A DNA stretch of 28,131 nt, taken from positions 1 to 28,131 of the forward strand of contig JAFXDD010000024.1 in assembly GCA_017516285.1 (NCBI GenBank), given 5' to 3'. Within the stretch, counting starts at the first letter, position 1, and the number at the start of each line of letters is the position of its first letter. The DNA comes from Lachnospiraceae bacterium (GTDB lineage Bacteria; Bacillota_A; Clostridia; Lachnospirales; Lachnospiraceae). Shown here piece by piece: positions 9,239 to 15,994 of the stretch. The notes under the pieces are model-generated. The model had not been told where the DNA came from. It did no database searches and saw only the letters and a program-made list of their open reading frames with translations. Made by a program: the position numbers and the translations under genes.

Positions 9239-9253
9239 GTGAATAGTATTCAC
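9239..9253 (+). promoter_or_regulatory. 15-bp palindrome abutting the gmd -10 box: candidate operator
   Basis: GTGAATA-G-TATTCAC is a perfect 7-1-7 inverted repeat that begins at the base after the TATAAT and covers the expected transcription start. A repressor bound here would block the promoter. The repressor is not identifiable from the window. Confidence 0.55.
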
Positions 9254-9277
9254 AATAACGTAACGGAGATTTATTTT

Positions 9278-10324
9278 ATGAAAAAAGCATTGATTACGGG
9301 AATTACCGGTCAGGATGGTTCCTATTTGGCTGAGTTTTTATTAGAGAAGGGGTATGAGGTACATGGTATTACCAGACGTGCATCTTTATCCAATACAGCC
9401 AGAATTGACCATTTGATTGCAAAGAATGCAGTTACATTACACGATGGAGATTTGACAGATTCTTCCTCATTAGTACGTATTATCGGTTTGGTGCAGCCGG
9501 ATGAGATTTACAATCTGGCGGCACAGAGTCATGTGCAGGTGTCCTTTGATGCACCGGAATATTCAGGTGATGTAGATGCTTTGGGGGTACTTCGTATTTT
9601 GGAGGCAGTACGTATTTTAGGCTTGACCCAAAAGACCCGTATTTATCAGGCCTCTACTTCTGAGCTTTATGGTAAGGTGGAAGAGGTGCCGCAGCGAGAG
9701 ACTACACCGTTCCATCCATACAGCCCATATGCAGTTGCCAAGCAGTATGGTTTTTGGATTACCAAGGAATATCGGGAAGCATATGGTATGTTTGCGGTGA
9801 ATGGTATTTTATTTAATCACGAGTCAGAGCGTCGCGGTGAAACCTTTGTTACCCGTAAGATTACCCTGGCAGCAGGGCGTATTGCAGAGGGACTGCAGGA
9901 CCATTTAGAGCTGGGCAATCTGGACTCTTTACGTGACTGGGGTTATGCCAAGGATTATGTAGAATGTATGTGGATGATGCTTCAGCATGAGACACCGGAG
10001 GATTTTGTCATTGCTACCGGTGAGCAGCATACAGTGCGTGATTTTACTGAGAAAGCCTTTGCCGTGAATGGTATCACCCTTCGATGGGAAGGAGTTGGTC
10101 TGGAGGAAAAGGGATATGACGTAGCTACCGGACGTATGTTAGTCTGTGTAAATCCGGCATGGTTCAGACCTACAGATGTGGATAATTTGTGGGGAGACCC
10201 TACCAAGGCACGTACGGTGCTTGGCTGGAATCCACAGAAAACCAGCTATGAGGAATTGATTCGCATTATGGCTACCCATGACAGGGAGCTGGCAAAGCGT
10301 GAGAAGATGATGAAGGCCATATAG
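9278..10324 (+). CDS. gmd: GDP-mannose 4,6-dehydratase
   Basis: Converts GDP-D-mannose to GDP-4-keto-6-deoxy-D-mannose, using bound NADP. The 348 residues show the nucleotide-binding [10 protein letters not shown] (7-16), [14 protein letters not shown], the catalytic STSELYG and YSPYAVAK (YxxxK) motifs, and [17 protein letters not shown]; the last usually reads HESPRRG, so one residue differs. The ATG at 9278 has GGAG upstream; in-frame starts further upstream fall inside the preceding gene. It is followed 55 bases later by fcl, and together they give GDP-L-fucose for fucosylated surface glycans or polysaccharide. No glycosyltransferase lies nearby. Confidence 0.96.
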   Translation: MKKALITGITGQDGSYLAEFLLEKGYEVHGITRRASLSNTARIDHLIAKNAVTLHDGDLTDSSSLVRIIGLVQPDEIYNLAAQSHVQVSFDAPEYSGDVDALGVLRILEAVRILGLTQKTRIYQASTSELYGKVEEVPQRETTPFHPYSPYAVAKQYGFWITKEYREAYGMFAVNGILFNHESERRGETFVTRKITLAAGRIAEGLQDHLELGNLDSLRDWGYAKDYVECMWMMLQHETPEDFVIATGEQHTVRDFTEKAFAVNGITLRWEGVGLEEKGYDVATGRMLVCVNPAWFRPTDVDNLWGDPTKARTVLGWNPQKTSYEELIRIMATHDRELAKREKMMKAI

Positions 10325-10379
10325 TAAGGAATGGATGATACAGTAAAGTAAGTCGTTTTATAGATAGGAGTTGACGAGC

Positions 10380-11324
10380 ATGATGGAAAAGAACGCCAAA
10401 ATATATGTGGCAGGACATCGTGGAATGGTAGGGAGTGCCCTTGTCAGAGAATTAGAGAGGCAGGGGTATACCAATATAATTACCAGAACCCACAAGGAAC
10501 TGGATTTATGCAGACAGGCTGATGTAGAAAGCTTTTTTGCGAAGGAAAAGCCGGAATATGTATTCTTAGCTGCTGCCAAGGTAGGCGGTATTATGGCTAA
10601 TCAGAGTGCACTGGCTGATTTTATGTATGACAATATGATGTTAGAGATGAATGTCATCCATGCTGCATGGGTAAATGGTTGTAAGAAGCTACTGTTTTTG
10701 GGCTCTTCCTGTATTTATCCCCGCATGGCACCACAGCCGATGCCGGAAAGCTGTCTCTTGACTTCTGAATTAGAGAAGACCAACGAGGCATATGCACTTG
10801 CTAAAATTTCAGGACTGAAATATTGTGAATATTTAAATAAACAGTATGGCACAGATTATATTTCTGCAATGCCTACCAATCTGTATGGCCCAAATGATAA
10901 TTATCATCCTACCCACAGCCATGTGCTTCCTGCTCTTATTCGCAGATTTCACGAGGCTAAGGAGGCCGGTCTAACAGAGGTTACCTGTTGGGGAACCGGC
11001 ACGCCTCTTAGAGAGTTTTTGTATGTGGATGATTTGGCAGAGGCCTGTGTATATCTGATGAACCATTATTCCGGCAATGAGACCGTGAATGTGGGTACCG
11101 GTAAGGAATTGACCATCAAAGAGTTGACAGAGCTGGTTGCAAGGGTAATAGGCTTCAACGGAGAGATTAAGTGGGATACCACCAAGCCTGACGGTACACC
11201 GAGAAAGCTTTTGGATGTATCCAAGCTGGAAGGGTTGGGCTGGAAATATCATACGGAATTAGAAGAAGGCATTCGTCTGGCTTATGAGGATTTTTTACAT
11301 AATCCGATGCGTGCTGAGAGATAA
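10380..11324 (+). CDS. fcl: GDP-L-fucose synthase
   Basis: Bifunctional 3,5-epimerase and 4-reductase that turns GDP-4-keto-6-deoxymannose into GDP-L-fucose with NADPH. The 314-residue length is typical. Seen: the Rossmann [10 protein letters not shown] near residue 12, [15 protein letters not shown], catalytic YALAK (YxxxK), and the substrate region [20 protein letters not shown] with its conserved His. The ATG at 10380 lies 9 bases after AGGAG; a TTG at 10371 touches the binding site and is unlikely. It shares the promoter of gmd and has no conventional terminator; the long hairpin element begins 13 bases after its stop codon. Confidence 0.95.
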   Translation: MMEKNAKIYVAGHRGMVGSALVRELERQGYTNIITRTHKELDLCRQADVESFFAKEKPEYVFLAAAKVGGIMANQSALADFMYDNMMLEMNVIHAAWVNGCKKLLFLGSSCIYPRMAPQPMPESCLLTSELEKTNEAYALAKISGLKYCEYLNKQYGTDYISAMPTNLYGPNDNYHPTHSHVLPALIRRFHEAKEAGLTEVTCWGTGTPLREFLYVDDLAEACVYLMNHYSGNETVNVGTGKELTIKELTELVARVIGFNGEIKWDTTKPDGTPRKLLDVSKLEGLGWKYHTELEEGIRLAYEDFLHNPMRAER

Positions 11325-11336
11325 ATGTGGAAATGT

Positions 11337-11535
11337 TGTAATAATTCGTGCAGCTGTCAGAACGCCGACCATGGCATAGTGCTTTTTCAGCACGCTTGCG
11401 CTCTAAGCTTACGTAGCGGTACTAAGTTCAGCTGCGGTGCGAGCACCTTGCTTCACTAAGGACCGACGTTCGCTTGAAGGCATTCAAAAGCACTATGCCA
11501 TGGTCAGTGTTCTGACATCTGCGCGAATTATTACA
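11337..11535. repeat. Long structured hairpin element, copy 1 (CGGTACTAAG core)
   Basis: The 376-base gap between fcl and the GntR gene holds this element and then a promoter region. Its 50-base outer arms (11337-11386 and 11486-11535) pair without gaps: 46 Watson-Crick pairs, two G-U wobbles if read as + strand RNA, two mismatches. Inside come a bulge with a small CGC-TT-GCG hairpin on the 5' side only (11393-11400), a second stem (AAGC..ACGT with ACGT..GCTT), the core boxes CGGTACTAAG (11417-11426) and CTAAGGACCG (11456-11465), and an apical GGTG-CGAG-CACC hairpin. Copy 2 at the right edge has the same core and layout but unrelated outer arms. No protein is encoded. It may end fcl transcription. 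I do not recognise a named family. Confidence 0.85.
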
Positions 11536-11572
11536 GCCATTTCTTAAAAATTTCTGAATATTAAGGAAAATA

Positions 11573-11601
11573 TTGACATGTGAAAATTTTCATGCTACCA
11601 T
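11573..11601 (+). promoter_or_regulatory. Promoter for the GntR-ABC operon
   Basis: TTGACA (11573-11578) is 17 bases from TACCAT (11596-11601), which is preceded by TG-N (11593-11595), an extended -10. Expected start near 11608. A 12-bp perfect palindrome TGAAAATTTTCA (11581-11592) fills the spacer. Confidence 0.7.
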
Positions 11602-11638
11602 GAGTGTGCTAAGATGATTAATACACTTGTGGTAGCAT
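11592..11638 (+). promoter_or_regulatory. Inverted repeat over the -10 and start site: candidate GntR operator
   Basis: Arms 11592-11607 and 11623-11638 match at 14 of 16 positions around a 15-base centre. The inner ends give AGTGT-N15-ACACT, reminiscent of operators of YtrA-type GntR regulators, and the gene downstream is such a regulator. The right arm is followed by T5, so in read-through RNA the same repeat could act as a terminator. Which role applies is undecided. Confidence 0.55.
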
Positions 11639-11700
11639 TTTTGAGTTGGCACAATTTGTCAGTATACAATGAACCAGTGCTATCAGGAAAGGAGGAGGTC

Positions 11701-12075
11701 ATGATTTTACTGGATTATCGGGATAAGCGTCCCATTTATGAGCAAATCGTGGATAAGCTGGAGCGGCTGATTATCGGTGGTGGCTTGGAGGCCAATTACA
11801 AGATGCCCAGTGTAAGGAGTCTGGCACTGGAGCTTTCTGTGAATCCCAATACCATTCAAAGGGCTTATATGCAGTTAGAGCAGGACGGGTATATTTATAC
11901 AGTTTCCGGGCGGGGAAGCTTTGTGGCTCATGAATGTGAGTGGCGCAGTGGTAAGCTGGCAGAGTTGACCCGGGAATTAGAAGAGCTGCTTACGAAGGTT
12001 AAGGAAGCGGGAATGGCTAAGACAGAGATTATACAAGCTGTAGACAAGATATTTAAGGAGGCAAGTGATGATTGA
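11701..12075 (+). CDS. GntR-family regulator, YtrA type
   Basis: A 124-residue DNA-binding regulator. The N-terminal 75 residues form a GntR winged helix (RPIYEQIVDKLERLI, then MPSVRSLALELSVNPNTIQRAY as recognition region, then GYIYTVSGRGSFV as wing). Only about 45 helical residues follow, too few for a ligand domain of the FadR or HutC kind; this short tail marks the YtrA subfamily, which usually represses its own ABC transporter operon. The ATG at 11701 follows AAGGAGGAGG; an in-frame ATG at 11614 has no binding site. The stop overlaps the start of the ABC ATPase gene, consistent with co-regulation of the transporter. Confidence 0.92.
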   Translation: MILLDYRDKRPIYEQIVDKLERLIIGGGLEANYKMPSVRSLALELSVNPNTIQRAYMQLEQDGYIYTVSGRGSFVAHECEWRSGKLAELTRELEELLTKVKEAGMAKTEIIQAVDKIFKEASDD

Positions 12076-12970
12076 GGTAAGAAATATAAATAAAAACTTT
12101 GACTCCATCAAAGCAATAGACAATATCAGTGCCAAGATTGAAGAGGGGCATGTGTTTGGACTGATTGGTACCAACGGCGCCGGAAAAAGTACCTTTATGC
12201 GTATTTTGTGTGGTGTTTTAAAGGCTGATTCCGGAGAGGTGTTGATTGATGGAGAAGCTGTGTATGACAATCCAATGGTAAAGGCAAAGATTTTTTACAT
12301 ATCAGATGATCAGTATTTTTTTAAGACGGGCACTCCAAAGGATATGCTGCATTTTTACGAGACTTATTATGAGGGCTTTGACAGTGTGAAGTTTAAGGAG
12401 CTGATGCATGCCTTTAATCTGGATATTAACCGCAAAATCAATACCTTTTCCAAAGGTATGAAGAAGCAGTTGTCTGTTATCTGTGGTGTGTGTGCCGGAA
12501 CGAAGTATCTGCTTTGCGATGAAACCTTTGACGGTTTAGACCCGGTTATGCGTCAGGCAGTGAAAAGTATTTTCGTGAAGGAAATCGAGGAGCGGGGGCT
12601 TACTCCGATTATTGCATCTCACAATTTACGTGAGTTGGAGGATATTTGTGAATATGTGGGACTTCTTCACAGGGGCGGTATTTTACTTGCCAAGGATATG
12701 GAAGATATGAAGATAAATATTCACAAAATGCAGATTGTTATCAAGGATGAGACTACCTTGCCAAAGATTAAAGAACGCTTTGAAGTGGTGAAGGTAGAAA
12801 GCCGTGGTGCACTTTACACCATTACCATTCGTGGTAAGAGAGAGGATGTGGACAGCTTTATGCTGGAAATCAATCCTATTTTCTACGAATTATTACCATT
12901 ATCCTTGGAAGAAATCTTTATTAGTGAAACGGAGGTGAAGGGATATGACATCAAGAGCCTTATTTTATAA
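12068..12970 (+). CDS. ABC transporter ATP-binding protein (YtrB-like)
   Basis: The 300 residues form a single ABC ATPase: Walker A GTNGAGKST (34-42), a signature read as FSKGMKKQ in place of LSGGQ (near 131), Walker B LLCDETFDGLD (near 152), and the switch histidine in IIASHNLRELED. About 75 residues follow the core. The ATG at 12068 lies six bases after AAGGAGG, while the GTG three bases earlier is too close. It overlaps the regulator gene by 8 bases, and its 3' end overlaps the permease gene by 26. It should energise that permease; the substrate is unknown. YtrA-controlled transporters often respond to cell-wall-active compounds, which is family-level inference. Confidence 0.93.
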   Translation: MIEVRNINKNFDSIKAIDNISAKIEEGHVFGLIGTNGAGKSTFMRILCGVLKADSGEVLIDGEAVYDNPMVKAKIFYISDDQYFFKTGTPKDMLHFYETYYEGFDSVKFKELMHAFNLDINRKINTFSKGMKKQLSVICGVCAGTKYLLCDETFDGLDPVMRQAVKSIFVKEIEERGLTPIIASHNLRELEDICEYVGLLHRGGILLAKDMEDMKINIHKMQIVIKDETTLPKIKERFEVVKVESRGALYTITIRGKREDVDSFMLEINPIFYELLPLSLEEIFISETEVKGYDIKSLIL

Positions 12971-15173
12971 AGGAATGATAGAGGATTTGCGACACAGGAT
13001 ATGGATGATTGCGTTGTCCTGTCTGGGAAGCTTTATGGCTATGCCGGTGTTTTTCCTTCTGATGCGTCAGGAGTGGGATGACAGAGTAGAGCACTGGACA
13101 GAGTTCTCATCCTGGAGCATTGATGAATACAAGCTGGAAGCTGTAAGGGGATTTTTTTGCGAATATCTGACGATAACCTGTGGCATTGTTCTGGTAGCAG
13201 GAGCTTTAATTGTTGGTATTTTCGGTTTCCGTTTCGTATTTTCCAAGAAAATGGTGGATTTATATCACAGTATACCGATTACCAGAAAGCAGCTGTTTTT
13301 GGTCCATTATATTGATGGGTTTCTGATTTGGTTTGTGCCAATGTTAGTTGGTGCAGTGATTTGTATAATTTTTGCAGCCTTTTTCCTTAGTAATGGAGCA
13401 GCATGGCTGTCTGCAGCGGGTTCCCTAATGACTACCATTGGTAATTTATTGGTTGCCTTTTTGCTGATATATCATCTGGCAATTGTAGCGGTAATGCTTA
13501 GCGGTAATATTATCAATACCTTAATTAGTGGTACCATTATCGGATTTGTCATTTTAGCGTTTTATGGCATGATAGAAGCTTTTGCATCAGCCTATTTTAG
13601 TACCTACTATAGCTTCTTTGGTGAAAATCTGTCAAATGTTATTTGGGCGTCACCGATACCGGGAGCCATTTATCAGCTTTATATGCGTACTGTTCAGGAT
13701 ATTCAGGCCGTTCCTTTTGTGATGAATCTTTTCATGATTGTACTCATGTGGATTGCAGGCTTTGTAATTTACCACAGAAGACCTTCTGAGCTTGCAGAGC
13801 AGGGCATAAAAATCAAAGCAGTGCAGATTGTCTTTAAGACACTGGTAACCTGTCTTGCAGGTATGGTAGGCTGGATATTGTTCTATTTTATTACCGGAGA
13901 GGAATCTATAGGCTGGATGATTTTTGGTACCGTTTTGGCAGCAGTGTTAGTATATGGTATTTTGGATATTATTTTCCACATGGATTTTAAAGCATTTTTT
14001 GCACATAAGCTGCAGATGACCGTGACAGTTGTGGCATCCATTTTGATTGGTTTCGTATTTATGTTTGACTGGATTGGATATGATTCCTATTTGCCTGATA
14101 AGGATGATATTGTAAACATGGGTGTTTACATGAATCGTTTTGGATTTAGCCGCAGCGATTATTCCTATGGTGACAACAACAATACAACTACTGACCGGAT
14201 AAACAATATGGAATATACCGACCGTGATGTAATTTATGCCTTTTTAGAGGAAATGGCAGGCAAGGAAACAAAGTATCCAATAAATGGTGAATCTACTACT
14301 GCGTATGTGCGAGTGACGGAAAAAAGTGGAAAGACTTATTATAGAATGTATCGTGTCTGGGAAGAGGATGAAGAGCTTGTAGCTCCGATTTTAAGAGATG
14401 AGAGCTATATAAGGACGAATGTACTTGTTCCACAAAGTCTGATTGATCATGTTGAGATAGATGAAAAATATGGTGCACATGCAGAGTTTGAAAGTCTGAC
14501 TGCACATTGGGTGGTAGATAAGACTGAGGCTGCTCGTGAGTTTTTGACAGCTTATAATCAGGATCTTTTGGATAATCCGGACCTGTATATTTATCAGCAG
14601 GATGAGGTGTTGGCAAGTGCATTTTTCAGAGGCCATGATGATTATTATTACTATCTCCACTTGGATATTTATGAAAGCATGGAGCGTGTAAAGGCGGTAC
14701 TGGAAAAGTATGGATATGATAGTGTACTGGATAAGCCGACTGCTAAGGATATTGAGTTTATTCAGTTCCTGATTTATGGTGGTAAGGAAGCCGAAAATCT
14801 AAAGGTATACTTTGGTTTGGAGGAAGCTTCTTTGGAGAATACGGAAAAGGATAAGGAGGCTCTTGTATTAAATCCAAACAGTGCAGAAAAAACCATCGTC
14901 TATACAGAGGAGGCAGTGCTTAAGCAGACAGTAGCTGCGGAGGAGCTAGAGTATTATTACGAAGCTGTATTTACAAAGCAAAGCGACATAAATGCCCTGA
15001 TGAAGGTGATTTCCTTGGAAACTCCGTATATGAACAGTATGTTTGGACCGGATTATTGCAGCTGTGATATCCATTTGAAGCTAAAGAACGGAGAAAATCA
15101 TTATGTCCAGATCAAGAAGGGTGTAATGCCTGAGAAATTTTTAGATGATTTTGTATTAACAAGTCAGGAATAA
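12945..15173 (+). CDS. Large ABC-2-type permease with extracytoplasmic C-terminal domain
   Basis: The 742-residue product has about nine or ten membrane segments in the first 370 residues: one near 17-36, a pair around 73-105, then roughly 120-140, 165-190, 200-220, 260-280, 295-315, 322-340 and 360-380. The last 360 residues are hydrophilic and acidic with many Tyr, Asp and Glu, and should form a domain outside the membrane if the last segment exits. This resembles multi-domain permeases found in clostridial YtrA-type operons (a DUF6449-like C-terminus is possible but unchecked). GGAGGTGA lies 6 bases before the ATG, inside the ATPase gene. No terminator is visible in the 45 bases after the stop. 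Confidence 0.85.
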   Translation: MTSRALFYKGMIEDLRHRIWMIALSCLGSFMAMPVFFLLMRQEWDDRVEHWTEFSSWSIDEYKLEAVRGFFCEYLTITCGIVLVAGALIVGIFGFRFVFSKKMVDLYHSIPITRKQLFLVHYIDGFLIWFVPMLVGAVICIIFAAFFLSNGAAWLSAAGSLMTTIGNLLVAFLLIYHLAIVAVMLSGNIINTLISGTIIGFVILAFYGMIEAFASAYFSTYYSFFGENLSNVIWASPIPGAIYQLYMRTVQDIQAVPFVMNLFMIVLMWIAGFVIYHRRPSELAEQGIKIKAVQIVFKTLVTCLAGMVGWILFYFITGEESIGWMIFGTVLAAVLVYGILDIIFHMDFKAFFAHKLQMTVTVVASILIGFVFMFDWIGYDSYLPDKDDIVNMGVYMNRFGFSRSDYSYGDNNNTTTDRINNMEYTDRDVIYAFLEEMAGKETKYPINGESTTAYVRVTEKSGKTYYRMYRVWEEDEELVAPILRDESYIRTNVLVPQSLIDHVEIDEKYGAHAEFESLTAHWVVDKTEAAREFLTAYNQDLLDNPDLYIYQQDEVLASAFFRGHDDYYYYLHLDIYESMERVKAVLEKYGYDSVLDKPTAKDIEFIQFLIYGGKEAENLKVYFGLEEASLENTEKDKEALVLNPNSAEKTIVYTEEAVLKQTVAAEELEYYYEAVFTKQSDINALMKVISLETPYMNSMFGPDYCSCDIHLKLKNGENHYVQIKKGVMPEKFLDDFVLTSQE

Positions 15174-15223
15174 ATAATGTGGCAGTTGCAAGAATTGTTA
15201 TGCGATAAATAAATATAGTACCC

Positions 15224-15240
15224 CTAACAAAATACTAACA
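15224..15240 (+). promoter_or_regulatory. CTAACA direct repeat, candidate response regulator site
   Basis: CTAACA at 15224-15229 and again at 15235-15240, start to start 11 bases, one helical turn. OmpR-family regulators typically bind such tandem hexamers; the Bacillus PhoP box (TTAACA-N5 repeats) is nearly the same sequence. It sits about 20 bases upstream of the -10 box, where a -35 would be and where none is recognisable. Confidence 0.5.
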
Positions 15241-15256
15241 CTTCTTTGATAGTATG

Positions 15257-15265
15257 TGTTATAAT
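15257..15265 (+). promoter_or_regulatory. Extended -10 promoter of the two-component operon
   Basis: A consensus TATAAT (15260-15265) is preceded by TG-T, an extended -10; the expected start is near 15272, giving a leader of about 66 bases. The -35 position reads AACACT, far from consensus, which fits an activator-dependent or extended -10 promoter. Confidence 0.65.
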
Positions 15266-15337
15266 GGACGTGAAAACAAAAAGACGACGTCATTATGGTA
15301 CAAAAGAAGTATAGGTATTTTGTTAGGGGTAATTTTT

Positions 15338-15994
15338 ATGGCAAAAATATTAATAGTAGAAGATGAAAAAGCAATCAATCAATTGATGAAGCAGAATCTG
15401 GTGCTGCAGGGGCATCAGGTGGTACAGGCTTTTGATGGCAGACGGGCACTGGAGATATTGGACAGTAAAGCAGATTTGGATTTGGTAATTTTGGATATTA
15501 TGCTGCCTTATATGTCAGGAATGGATTTGATTAAGGAGATTCATGATATTCCGGTGATGTTTGTGACAGCCAAGGACGGTATTCAGGACAAAATTAAGGG
15601 GCTTACCAGTGGGGCAGAGGATTATTTAGTAAAGCCTTTTGATATGCTGGAGTTGATTGCACGGGTAAATCTGATTTTAAAGCGTTACAAAAAGGACACT
15701 ACTACCTTCACGCTGGCGGGAACGGAAGTGGATATGGTATCCCAAAAGATTATGAGGGAAGGGCAGGAGGTCGTTCTGACACCGCAGGAGTGGGCTCTTT
15801 TGGAGGTGTTAATCCGTAATGTCAATATTGCATTAAGTCGTGACAAGCTGCTCAATATGGCATGGGGCTATGATTTTGACGGAGATGCACGAACGGTGGA
15901 TGTTCACATTGTGAAGCTGCGTAAAAAGCTTGGCTGGGAGGAGCAGATTAAGACGCTTTATAAGCTGGGTTATCGACTGGAGACAAATGTATGA
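15338..15994 (+). CDS. OmpR/PhoB-family response regulator
   Basis: The 218-residue product has a receiver domain (1-115) with acidic pocket EDE near 8-10, phosphoacceptor Asp53 (VILDIMLP), the conserved Thr of FVTAKD, and Lys of LVKPFD. The C-terminal half (about 125-215) is a winged helix of the OmpR class (LTPQEWALLEVL, then ARTVDVHIVKLRKKLG as recognition helix, and LYKLGYRLE). The ATG at 15338 is preceded by AGGGG; an in-frame ATG at 15254 lies within the promoter region upstream of the likely transcript start. The gene overlaps the kinase gene by 4 bases (ATGA). Targets are unknown; candidates are its own promoter and hence the nucleoside genes downstream. Confidence 0.95.
   Translation: MAKILIVEDEKAINQLMKQNLVLQGHQVVQAFDGRRALEILDSKADLDLVILDIMLPYMSGMDLIKEIHDIPVMFVTAKDGIQDKIKGLTSGAEDYLVKPFDMLELIARVNLILKRYKKDTTTFTLAGTEVDMVSQKIMREGQEVVLTPQEWALLEVLIRNVNIALSRDKLLNMAWGYDFDGDARTVDVHIVKLRKKLGWEEQIKTLYKLGYRLETNV

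Larger units (their letters stand above)
15219..15331. repeat. 113-bp inverted repeat with TA ends around the two-component promoter
   Basis: The 17-base ends (15219-15235 and 15315-15331) are perfect inverted copies, TACCCCTAACAAAATAC and its complement. Complementarity continues inward: ACTTCTTT near 15239-15246 with AAAGAAGT near 15303-15310, and ATAATG-g-ACGT (15261-15271) with ACGTCATTAT (15287-15296), leaving a 15-base loop. Both ends are TA, as a TA target duplication of an IS630/mariner-type miniature element would look. The right arm contains the response regulator's AGGGG binding site. I noticed no other copy in the window. Confidence 0.75.

Noticed and set aside
9239..9253. ArgR/AhrC-type ARG box
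   Set aside because: TGAAT and ATTCA half-sites are present, but the spacer is 3 bases rather than the usual 4 or so and no arginine gene is nearby. Kept only as an unassigned palindrome.
11337..11535. CRISPR array or integron attC site
   Set aside because: No short repeats with regular spacers occur, and the core boxes lack the GTT/AAC ends of attC sites; no cas or integrase genes are in the window.
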